From Microcaldota archaeon (GTDB lineage Archaea > Micrarchaeota > Micrarchaeia > Micrarchaeales > Micrarchaeaceae): a stretch of 6,149 bases of DNA. The notes below the pieces were generated by a model that saw only the letters and a program-made list of their open reading frames with translations, did not search any database and was not told where the DNA came from. Positions within the stretch are counted from its first letter, which is position 1, and each line of letters starts with the position of its first letter. The position numbers and the translations under genes were made by a program. Shown here piece after piece: positions 1 to 5,462 of the stretch. The stretch is from assembly GCA_021810685.1 (NCBI GenBank), contig JAJZII010000015.1, positions 3,109 to 9,257 on the forward strand, given 5' to 3'.

Positions 1-1477
1 GTATGCCATACTTCTTCAGCTCCCTGTAAACCTTCTCGGCGTAGTCAGCTGCCTGTTCTGATATCGAAAGCACGCGGGCCTGCGACGGCGCCAGCCATGT
101 CGGGAACTTGCCCTGGAAGTGCTCCGTCATGACGGCCGTGAAGCGCTCCAGAGTGCCGAGCACGGCCCTGTGTATCACCACCGGCATATACTGCTTTCCG
201 TCTTCTCCAGTATAAGTGAGCTCGAACTTCACCGGCAGCTGGTAATCCAGCTGTATGGTGGCGCACTGCCAGGCCCTGCCTGCCGAATCGAACACGTCGT
301 AGTCTATCTTGGGCCCGTAAAACGCGCCCTCGCCCTCCTTCACCTCGTAGGCAATCTTGTTCGCCTTGAGCGCATCCTCCAGCGCAGCGGTGGCCTTGTC
401 CCAGAGTGCCTTGTCGCCCATGTGGTCCTCAGGCATTGTCGACAGCTTTGCGGTGAACTTGAGCCCGAATGTGTCATAGGCCTCCTTTACGAACTTCATC
501 AACGACGCCAGCTCATCGCTGAGCTGGTTCTCCGTCACGAATATGTGGCCGTCGTCCTGGGTCATCTCCTGCACCCTGAACAGGCCGCTTAGCGCTCCGC
601 TTACCTCCCTCCTGTAAAGCCTGTCGAATATGGCCGTCCTGAACGGCAGCTCCCTATAACTCCACTTCCTTGATTTGTAGATCAGCATTGTCGACGGGCA
701 GTTCATGGGCTTCAGGCCGAACGTGTCAGAGCCGCTTTCGAACGAGAACATGTTGTCCCTATAATGGTCTATGTGGCCTGAGACATGCCACAGCGCCACG
801 TTGGCTATGGCCGGGGTGCTTATCTCCTCGTACTCATACCTGTCTTCCATCTCGCGTATGAACCTGACGAGCTCCTTGAACACTATCCAGCCGTTCGGGT
901 GCCAGTAGACCATTGCAGGCGACACCTCCTGGAAGCTGTACAAATTGTTCTGTTCCCCTATGGTCCTGTGGTCCGCAGCAGGCAGCCCCGACCAGTCGCT
1001 TTTCTTTACTATGGAAAGGTCGACGTCGCGCCTGACGGGCTTGGCGCGTTTCTTCTCATCGGCGCCCTCGGAGTACTTCCTTGACTGCTCGGCCAGCGGG
1101 TGCCCCTTTATCATTATGTGCCATGCCTTGTTCCAGCCGAACGGCGCGTGAACGACTTTGAGCCCGCTCTTCTCGGCCTCCTTAACCATGCCTGCGAAGA
1201 GCTCCATGGCCTTTTGCGGCGCCTCCAAATCTTCGCTCAGGTGCGCGAACGGGTAAAGCACGAGATTAGGTACCTTCTGCTTGGTGGCGAACGCCACCGC
1301 TTCGTCTATGGCCTTTTTGGCGACGTTCTGGGTGTCACCTTGCTCCACCGACACGAGCAGAACTACTGCATCTTCTACTTTGACATCCTTGTCGTCGCTC
1401 TTTTCGTAGACGCGGAGCTCTGGCTCTATAAGCTCGTACTCTATCGATTTGACGTCAAGCTGAAGCACCTTCATCAT
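1..1477 (-). CDS. thrS: Threonyl-tRNA synthetase, archaeal type (3' end cut by window edge)
   Basis: Cytoplasmic class II synthetase that charges tRNA-Thr with threonine. About 492 residues are visible; archaeal homologues run to roughly 610-640, so most of the C-terminal anticodon-binding domain lies outside. Residues 1 to ~145 match the archaea-specific N-terminal editing domain (D-aminoacyl-tRNA deacylase fold; YPFAHL near the middle, KGHPLAE near its end), which removes mischarged serine. The catalytic domain follows. The three zinc ligands that recognise threonine are present: C260 (in MNCPST), H311 (in QDDGHIF) and H436 (in VIHRAVLG). Their spacing of 51 and 125 nearly equals that of E. 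coli ThrRS (C334, H385, H511). Motif 3 is LGTLERF, and FPTWLAP marks entry to the anticodon-binding domain. Two tandem ATG codons (1477 and 1474) can start it; GTGATC just upstream resembles a ribosome binding site for the second. An in-frame TAA at 1495-1493 limits extension. The gene appears to have its own TATA box. Confidence 0.97.
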   Translation of the reverse strand, partial: MMKVLQLDVKSIEYELIEPELRVYEKSDDKDVKVEDAVVLLVSVEQGDTQNVAKKAIDEAVAFATKQKVPNLVLYPFAHLSEDLEAPQKAMELFAGMVKEAEKSGLKVVHAPFGWNKAWHIMIKGHPLAEQSRKYSEGADEKKRAKPVRRDVDLSIVKKSDWSGLPAADHRTIGEQNNLYSFQEVSPAMVYWHPNGWIVFKELVRFIREMEDRYEYEEISTPAIANVALWHVSGHIDHYRDNMFSFESGSDTFGLKPMNCPSTMLIYKSRKWSYRELPFRTAIFDRLYRREVSGALSGLFRVQEMTQDDGHIFVTENQLSDELASLMKFVKEAYDTFGLKFTAKLSTMPEDHMGDKALWDKATAALEDALKANKIAYEVKEGEGAFYGPKIDYDVFDSAGRAWQCATIQLDYQLPVKFELTYTGEDGKQYMPVVIHRAVLGTLERFTAVMTEHFQGKFPTWLAPSQARVLSISEQAADYAEKVYRELKKYGI

Positions 1478-1510
1478 GATCACTGTTGGCAGTTAGAAAT
1501 GATGGATAAC

Positions 1511-1521
1511 CATATTTAAGC
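1511..1521 (-). promoter_or_regulatory. Putative TATA box for thrS
   Basis: On the minus strand the sequence reads GCTTAAATATG, resembling an archaeal TATA element. It lies in the 60-bp gap between the pilin stop codon and the thrS start, about 38 bp from the ATG at 1477. A start site some 25 bp downstream would give a 5' leader of only about 10-15 nt. This suggests that thrS can be transcribed apart from the CBS-pilin pair upstream. Inferred by eye only. Confidence 0.45.
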
Positions 1522-1537
1522 CTTCTGTGCCTGCCGG

Positions 1538-2020
1538 TCACGAGGGCTGGATGTAGACACACGGCAGTGCGAAGTTCTCGGGGCACTGCGTCTGCGCGCT
1601 CACGTTCACGAAGTATGTGCCGGAGGACGTGAGCCCTCCCAGCTGGCCGCTCACGTTCACTGGCGAGTACGCCGTGACGTAGCTGAGGCCCGCGTTCGTG
1701 CGCACTTCAAGCACAATCTCGTGGCCTATGCCTCCAGTTATTGTGCCTATCTCTATTGCAGCTATGTCAGGTGGCATCTGTATCAGCGTGAGCTGCTTGG
1801 CCGGGTAGCCCTGCTGGCCCACGTAGGCCGATATGCTCGCGAGCTTCGTGGCCGTCTGCTGCGCCTCGGTGGTCGCGAGCGTCGAAGACGAAGTGGATAT
1901 CTGTATGAAAGCAAGCACTACTATTGGCAGGAGTACTATAAGGCCGAACGAGAGAGTGACGAGGAGCTCCAGGCTGGACTGTGCCTTTGCGCCTTTCCGC
2001 TCCGCCGCCTTCGTGTTCAT
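1538..2020 (-). CDS. Class III signal peptide (type IV pilin-like) protein
   Basis: A 160-residue protein with the layout of an archaeal pilin precursor. A short charged leader (K4, R8, K9, K12) precedes QSSLELL at residues 14-20, which is the class III signal peptide motif. A prepilin peptidase of the EppA/PibD type would cut between A13 and Q14, leaving the conserved Glu at mature position +5 (E18). Residues 19-41 form the hydrophobic stretch that packs in the pilus core or anchors the protein in the membrane. The rest, about 120 residues, is Ser/Thr-rich and predicted extracellular, with two Asn glycosylation sequons (N122, N139) and two cysteines near the C terminus (C146, C154) that could form a disulfide. 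Its ATG overlaps the stop of the upstream CBS gene as ATGA, and a GAGG lies about 10 nt before the ATG, so translational coupling is likely. No pilus assembly ATPase or membrane platform gene is in the window. The exact pilin family is not recognised. Confidence 0.8.
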   Translation of the reverse strand: MNTKAAERKGAKAQSSLELLVTLSFGLIVLLPIVVLAFIQISTSSSTLATTEAQQTATKLASISAYVGQQGYPAKQLTLIQMPPDIAAIEIGTITGGIGHEIVLEVRTNAGLSYVTAYSPVNVSGQLGGLTSSGTYFVNVSAQTQCPENFALPCVYIQPS

Positions 2021-3159
2021 AACTCGTCTTCCTCTGCCATCTTCAGGGTATACCTGCCCTTGCTATCCTTGTCCTTGAGCTTGAGCACCTCACGCTTCAT
2101 CTTTTCAAGCAGCTCGCCCACCGTCCTGTCCAGCAAGAAGCTGGTGTGGTCCATCGACACGGTGCCATTTCTCTCGAACATCATGCGCATCTTGACGTCG
2201 TATCTGTTGTTCTTCAGATTCTTTATGGTAAGCGTGACATAGCTTACCTTGAGCTTCTGGAGCTTCTCCATTGTGACCATGAACTCGCGTACCATCTCGC
2301 GCACCTCATCCTCGTAGTCGTACGAGTTGGCATCAAATCCAGATAATATTATCCTGTTCTCCTCTATGCGCCTCCTTGACATGAGCCCGGCAAGCACGTC
2401 GCTTATGGTAGCTATACCTACAGGCTTGCCCTTCTTGACCACTATGAGCGACGATATGCGTCTCTCTACGAAGTTTCTCACGCATTCATCAAGTTCAGAG
2501 GTGTAGTCTACTGTGGCAGGATTGCCTTCCATCACGCTGCTTATGGGTACGTTTGCGGGCGTATAGACCTTGGTCTTCATCTCGGGCAGGCGTTCCTGCG
2601 GCTTCGTGTACTTCACCATCAGGTCGTGGTTGGTTATCAGGCCTACAAACCTGCCGTTGTCCACCACGGCGAGCCTATTGAGCTTGTTGTGCGCCATAAT
2701 GGCTTTGGCCTGAGAGATGTTCGCTTCAGAGTCTATGGCGAGCACAGGGCTCGTCATCACCTCCTGTACCTTCATGTCCTTCATGTATCCAAGCGAGAGC
2801 AGTATCTTGAGCAGCGTGTACCTGTCAAGCACGCCGCGCACCGCACCCCTGCTGATGAACGGCATCGCCGTGCTCTGCGACTTGTAGAAGTACGCTATGA
2901 CGTCATCAAGCGGCGTGCTCGCGGTTATCTTCGGGGTCCTGACGGCGTAGCGCTCCACAGTTGCGTTGCGCTTCACGCTCATACCCTGCTTCGACCTGTA
3001 CATTGCGCGGAAATCTACCACGCCGTAGAACTCGCCGCCCTTCGTCACTATCGCCGATCCACGTCCGTCTATTATCGGCATTACTCTGGAGACTGGAGTC
3101 TTTACGTCGAAAACCGAGGCCTTCGAAAGGAGCTCCTCGGGTACTGTTTGTTCTGCCAT
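2017..3159 (-). CDS. Four-CBS-domain protein with C-terminal ribosome-hibernation-factor-like domain
   Basis: A soluble 380-residue cytoplasmic protein. Four CBS repeats can be seen at about residues 12-60 (degenerate), 70-122, 131-184 and 205-260. They show typical segments such as V-x-E-V-M-T near 131, G-L-I-T-N-H-D-L at 173-180 and G-I-A-T-I-S-D-V at 248-255. Paired CBS domains form Bateman modules, which usually bind adenine nucleotides and act as energy sensors. Residues 268-362 form a separate domain with a predicted strand-helix-strand-strand-strand-helix order: strand ~269-275, helix 281-302, strands 304-313, 319-328 and 333-342, helix 346-361. This is the order of bacterial HPF/RaiA ribosome hibernation factors. 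A role in binding ribosomes in response to nucleotide status is therefore an inference; I found no exact diagnostic motif. The start ATG at 3159 has GGTG 5 nt upstream. The stop TGA shares bases with the pilin ATG. CBS domains are certain; the C-terminal assignment is tentative. Confidence 0.88.
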   Translation of the reverse strand: MAEQTVPEELLSKASVFDVKTPVSRVMPIIDGRGSAIVTKGGEFYGVVDFRAMYRSKQGMSVKRNATVERYAVRTPKITASTPLDDVIAYFYKSQSTAMPFISRGAVRGVLDRYTLLKILLSLGYMKDMKVQEVMTSPVLAIDSEANISQAKAIMAHNKLNRLAVVDNGRFVGLITNHDLMVKYTKPQERLPEMKTKVYTPANVPISSVMEGNPATVDYTSELDECVRNFVERRISSLIVVKKGKPVGIATISDVLAGLMSRRRIEENRIILSGFDANSYDYEDEVREMVREFMVTMEKLQKLKVSYVTLTIKNLKNNRYDVKMRMMFERNGTVSMDHTSFLLDRTVGELLEKMKREVLKLKDKDSKGRYTLKMAEEDEL

Positions 3160-3164
3160 ATCAG

Positions 3165-3168
3165 CACC
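3165..3168 (-). promoter_or_regulatory. Ribosome binding site of the CBS protein gene
   Basis: GGTG on the minus strand, 5 nt before the ATG at 3159. It pairs with the CACC at the 3' end of archaeal 16S rRNA and supports this start codon. Confidence 0.6.
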
Positions 3169-3208
3169 AAATTAGACAGAGGCCTGTCCACTGTAATATG
3201 ACTACACA

Positions 3209-3219
3209 AAATATAAATA
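3209..3219 (+). promoter_or_regulatory. Putative TATA box for tRNA-Cys
   Basis: The plus strand reads AAATATAAATA, a good match to the archaeal TATA element, with an adenine-rich stretch upstream that could serve as the BRE. Its centre is about 32 bp from the first base of the mature tRNA, so a start 25 bp downstream would give a 5' leader of only a few bases, to be removed by RNase P. Confidence 0.6.
3211..3219 (-). promoter_or_regulatory. Putative TATA box for the CBS-pilin pair
   Basis: On the minus strand the segment reads TATTTATAT, about 55 bp before the CBS ATG. Initiation some 25 bp downstream would leave a leader of about 30 nt containing the GGTG. The same bases read on the plus strand give a better TATA box for the tRNA-Cys gene, so the two promoters may share one element. 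Alternatively the CBS promoter lies elsewhere. Confidence 0.4.
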
Positions 3220-3245
3220 GCAGGGCACGGAAAACCATACGTCGT

Positions 3246-3316
3246 GCCGGGATGGCAGATCAGCTATGCAGCCGCCTGCAGAGCGGCGTAGGAGGGTGCA
3301 ATTCCCTCTCCCGGCT
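3246..3316 (+). tRNA. tRNA-Cys (anticodon GCA), no intron, no encoded CCA
   Basis: A 71-nt cloverleaf. The acceptor stem GCCGGGA pairs perfectly with TCCCGGC, followed by discriminator U73 (3316), the hallmark of tRNA-Cys. The anticodon stem GCCGC/GCGGC is perfect, with loop CTGCAGA and anticodon GCA at 3278-3280. The T stem GAGGG/CCCTC is also perfect. The variable loop is only GTAG. Several parts are unusual. The D stem has three pairs (GCA/TGC), then G13 opposite A22. The D-loop has no GG; numbering by length gives A18-G19, with U instead of A at 21. The T-loop is TGCAATT, with G instead of the near-universal U at 55. G19-C56 and U8-A14 can still form, and position 48 is G with U at 15. 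E. coli tRNA-Cys also has a non-standard 15-48 pair and a 13-22 mismatch, so the odd core may be a Cys trait. The three perfect stems argue against decay. CCA would be added post-transcriptionally. Confidence 0.93.
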
Positions 3317-3763
3317 TCATACATCAAGCACGACGCTCGCCTTGTATCCGCGTGCTGTTTTAGACACCTTCATGTCATACCTGGAAACGCCCTTCACCTC
3401 AAGCTTTGAGTATTGCGGCTCCCTGGTCTTGCCCGTCAGCGTGGCCCTGGCAATAAGTCCAGAATCCTTAGGGCCCACGCTTATCCTGCTGACCTTGTAC
3501 ACGAAGAGCTGCTCAGCATCGGCCACCGACAGCGCATCCTGCAGCACGTACCAGAGAAGCGTGCCGAGATCTGGAGCCACGTCGTCTATCATTATGCTGC
3601 GCCGTTTTCCCTTGCTCCTGCCGAGCCTGCCTATGTAAGCGTTTGTTTCGAACATGGCGAGCAGCGAGTTCCTTATGAGCCCGGCCCTGGTCCTGCCGCT
3701 GGCTATGAATTCCACGTCGGCAGTGTGCTCGACATACCTGTAGCCTTTGGCCTTCCTGGGCAT
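3317..3763 (-). CDS. Archease (RtcB RNA ligase cofactor)
   Basis: A 148-residue soluble protein matching the archease family in length and ends. The N terminus carries Y-R-Y-V-E-H-T-A-D at residues 8-16, the family signature with the metal-binding aspartate D16. The C terminus ends A-S-V-V-L-D-V with the second conserved aspartate D147. Between them, A-M-F at ~36-38, D-L-G-T-L-L-W-Y-V-L at ~65-74 and V-K-G-V-S-R-Y-D near 123-130 match the usual pattern. Archease promotes guanylylation and multiple turnover of the tRNA-splicing ligase RtcB; no rtcB gene is in the window. The start ATG at 3763 has GAGGG (3774-3770) 6 nt upstream and a TATA box about 36 bp upstream. The gene is divergent from the archaeosortase gene. 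Its stop codon TGA (3319-3317) directly abuts the last base of tRNA-Cys on the other strand, so any read-through transcript would be antisense to the tRNA. Confidence 0.93.
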   Translation of the reverse strand: MPRKAKGYRYVEHTADVEFIASGRTRAGLIRNSLLAMFETNAYIGRLGRSKGKRRSIMIDDVAPDLGTLLWYVLQDALSVADAEQLFVYKVSRISVGPKDSGLIARATLTGKTREPQYSKLEVKGVSRYDMKVSKTARGYKASVVLDV

Positions 3764-3769
3764 GATTTT

Positions 3770-3774
3770 CCCTC
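3770..3774 (-). promoter_or_regulatory. Ribosome binding site of archease
   Basis: GAGGG on the minus strand, 6 nt before the ATG at 3763, complementary to the 16S rRNA 3' end. It supports the chosen start. Confidence 0.6.
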
Positions 3775-3795
3775 AGGACAGAAGCGCAAACTGCC

Positions 3796-3803
3796 TATTT
3801 ATA
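3796..3803 (-). promoter_or_regulatory. Putative TATA box for archease
   Basis: TATAAATA on the minus strand, centred about 36 bp before the archease ATG. A start site 25 bp downstream would leave a leader of about 11 nt that still holds the GAGGG. Confidence 0.6.
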
Positions 3804-3814
3804 CATTGCTGGTG

Positions 3815-3821
3815 ATATATA
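3815..3821 (+). promoter_or_regulatory. Possible TATA box for the archaeosortase operon
   Basis: ATATATA on the plus strand, about 95 bp ahead of the archaeosortase ATG and about 12 bp from the archease TATA box on the other strand. It would give a leader of about 70 nt. A weaker alternative is ATTTAG near 3888-3893, which would place the start site close to the ATG. Nothing decides between them. Confidence 0.3.
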
Positions 3822-3903
3822 CGCGTCCGATGAAGAAAAGAGTAACTACTGAACCGTGATGAAGCCCATTTCGGCTGAGGACATCAGATTTAGTTCGCGT
3901 GGC

Positions 3904-3907
3904 GGTG
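3904..3907 (+). promoter_or_regulatory. Ribosome binding site of the archaeosortase gene
   Basis: GGTG, 6 nt before the ATG at 3914. It fixes this start codon and argues against a leaderless transcript. Confidence 0.6.
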
Positions 3908-3913
3908 TAATTT

Positions 3914-5455
3914 ATGGATAACAGGAAGGCTAAGATGCTGGGACTTCTTGTTCTCGTTGCAGCGTTCGTCGCATTCGCGTTCAACTCCATTCGCGTTACG
4001 CAGTTCAGCATACTGGATAACGACCCCGTCACATACATAATAGTCGTCATGCTGATGCTGCCGCTTGCCATACTGTTCGCAATGAGGGAGAAGCTCGAGC
4101 TCGAGACCAAACCAGCCAATATAGCTGCAGGCGCATTTGTACTTGCGTTGTATTTCGTGCTCGTGTCGGTGCTGCGCGGCTCACTCTCGTTCATCTTCCA
4201 GGCCTACAGGATAGACGCGTTCCTCTTTCCTGTCGTGCTTGTATCCCTTATCGTGGTGCTGTTTGGCGTCAAGGGCCTCAGGAGCATGCGCTTCGTGATA
4301 ATATACTCTGTTTTCGCGTCGCCGCTGCTTTTCCTTCCGGTAATGGCTCTCAACTCCAGCTTCACTTCGATAAATGCTTACTTCGTCTACTATCTGCTGA
4401 AGGCCGTCGGAGTCCCTGTGGTGAAGCAGGGCCTCGTTATATCTGCCGGTGGGGCTTCGCACATATCCATAGCAACAACATGTGCAGACATCGGCGCATT
4501 CATAGCCATACTGATGTTCCTACTGCCTGTCGCGTACCTGTACTACGGCAGGATGCGCGACAAGGTGCTCTGGCTGCTCTCCGGCCTCGGCTTCATGATC
4601 CTGCTGAACGTGCTGCGCATGTTCGCCATATCACTGCAGTGGGCATACTACGGAATAAATACTGCCACTGCGACATTGCACACTTTCGCGGGACAGGTGC
4701 TTTTCGATATAGCCATAGTGGTCATGGTGCTCATCGCGGGGAAGTTCGGGCTGCGCGTTCCGTCGCTGCGCCAGAGCCCTACAAAGGCGCGCGCCAAGCA
4801 GAAGAGGCGCAGCATCGGCATGTCTCCAAGCGCTTACGCAGCGCCTGTCGCAGCCACTATCGTGATCGGGGTGCTGGGATTCCTGATCACTCTGCCGTAT
4901 TCATCCGCACTGTATGCCAACCCTATAAACTTCACAGCGAATTCGCTTCCCAGCAATTCGACGGTGCAGGCGACGATTACTGCGAGCCTTGAGAACGCAC
5001 ACACCGACATACTATACGCAGGCACGCTCTACGGCAATATGGTCTTCTCGCTGCAGAACGTGACCGCCAACTCGACGCAGTCCAACCGAAGCAGGGTTTT
5101 TGTCCTTGCTGGCGTGGCGACGAGGCCGCTCAACGCCGTGCTGATGGGTAATGTTTCGGGCCTGTCGTCAAAACACGTCGTGATACTGCGCAATGGCATC
5201 GCGGTGACGAGCGCCAGTTCGCAATCCAACGGCACTACTATATACGTCAGCTACTTCTCCGCGCCGGCAGTCATCGCAGGTAACGAGACGACCACATACT
5301 ATGAGTTCCTGGCGCGGAATGGCACAGCCGTATGCACAGCGGACAACGGCATCGCCAACGGTGCGCAGTCTGCTGTTGCCAGCATACTGCGTGGAGGCAC
5401 TGCCAACGAAACTATGCTGTGCTCGGCGTATGCCGTGGCATCGGGCATTGGGTGA
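3914..5455 (+). CDS. Archaeosortase/exosortase-family membrane protein with C-terminal ectodomain
   Basis: A 513-residue membrane protein. Residues 1-280 are strongly hydrophobic with about eight membrane segments (near 9-25, 39-57, 69-87, 101-118, 125-146, 192-211, 218-236, 262-277). The exosortase/archaeosortase active site is visible in the right order: C190 in T-T-C-A-D-I, R235 in N-V-L-R-M, and H256 in L-H-T-F-A-G-Q-V-L-F. These enzymes cut a C-terminal sorting signal on surface proteins at the outer membrane face and transfer the protein to a lipid or other anchor. A basic loop (about 281-300) and one more membrane segment (about 310-329) lead into a 180-residue tail predicted outside the cell. 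The tail has ten N-x-S/T sequons (339, 348, 382, 386, 391, 413, 439, 457, 469, 498) and two cysteines (474, 503). I do not recognise this tail; it is not obviously the EpsI-type domain fused to some bacterial exosortases. No protein with a PEP-CTERM-like or PGF-CTERM-like tail is visible nearby. Stop codon overlaps the next gene's ribosome binding site. Confidence 0.88.
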   Translation: MDNRKAKMLGLLVLVAAFVAFAFNSIRVTQFSILDNDPVTYIIVVMLMLPLAILFAMREKLELETKPANIAAGAFVLALYFVLVSVLRGSLSFIFQAYRIDAFLFPVVLVSLIVVLFGVKGLRSMRFVIIYSVFASPLLFLPVMALNSSFTSINAYFVYYLLKAVGVPVVKQGLVISAGGASHISIATTCADIGAFIAILMFLLPVAYLYYGRMRDKVLWLLSGLGFMILLNVLRMFAISLQWAYYGINTATATLHTFAGQVLFDIAIVVMVLIAGKFGLRVPSLRQSPTKARAKQKRRSIGMSPSAYAAPVAATIVIGVLGFLITLPYSSALYANPINFTANSLPSNSTVQATITASLENAHTDILYAGTLYGNMVFSLQNVTANSTQSNRSRVFVLAGVATRPLNAVLMGNVSGLSSKHVVILRNGIAVTSASSQSNGTTIYVSYFSAPAVIAGNETTTYYEFLARNGTAVCTADNGIANGAQSAVASILRGGTANETMLCSAYAVASGIG

Positions 5456-5457
5456 TT
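5450..5457 (+). promoter_or_regulatory. Ribosome binding site of the Nudix-UDG gene, overlapping the archaeosortase stop
   Basis: GGGTGATT is a strong match to the anti-Shine-Dalgarno sequence and lies 5 nt before GTG 5463. It includes the TGA stop of the archaeosortase gene (5453-5455). It decides for GTG 5463 as the start over the in-frame TTG at 5448. Confidence 0.65.
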
Positions 5458-5462
5458 CTGTA

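Noticed and set aside
1481..1483. In-frame GTG as the thrS start
   Set aside because: It adds only two residues and is part of a GTGATC that looks more like a ribosome binding site for the ATG at 1474; homologues begin near M-K-V-L.
1721..2242. A 173-codon open frame on the plus strand
   Set aside because: It is opposite the pilin and the end of the CBS gene, both of which have clear family features. Low-complexity Ser/Leu/Arg runs mark it as a shadow of GC-rich codons.
3246..3316. tRNA-Cys as a plain pseudogene
   Set aside because: Acceptor, anticodon and T stems are all fully paired, the discriminator is correct, and a well-spaced TATA box is present, so decay is less likely than a specialised core.
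2961..3638. A 225-codon open frame on the plus strand
   Set aside because: It runs antisense through the CBS gene start, the intergenic promoters, the tRNA and the archease. Its composition is rich in Ser, Arg and Leu with no recognisable motif.
3799..4194. A 131-codon open frame on the minus strand at the divergent promoter
   Set aside because: It is opposite the N-terminal membrane segments of the archaeosortase and covers the archease promoter; no motif is visible.
5448..5462. In-frame TTG at 5448 as an earlier start for the Nudix-UDG protein
   Set aside because: It would lie ahead of and partly within the strong GGGTGATT site, which is well placed for GTG 5463.
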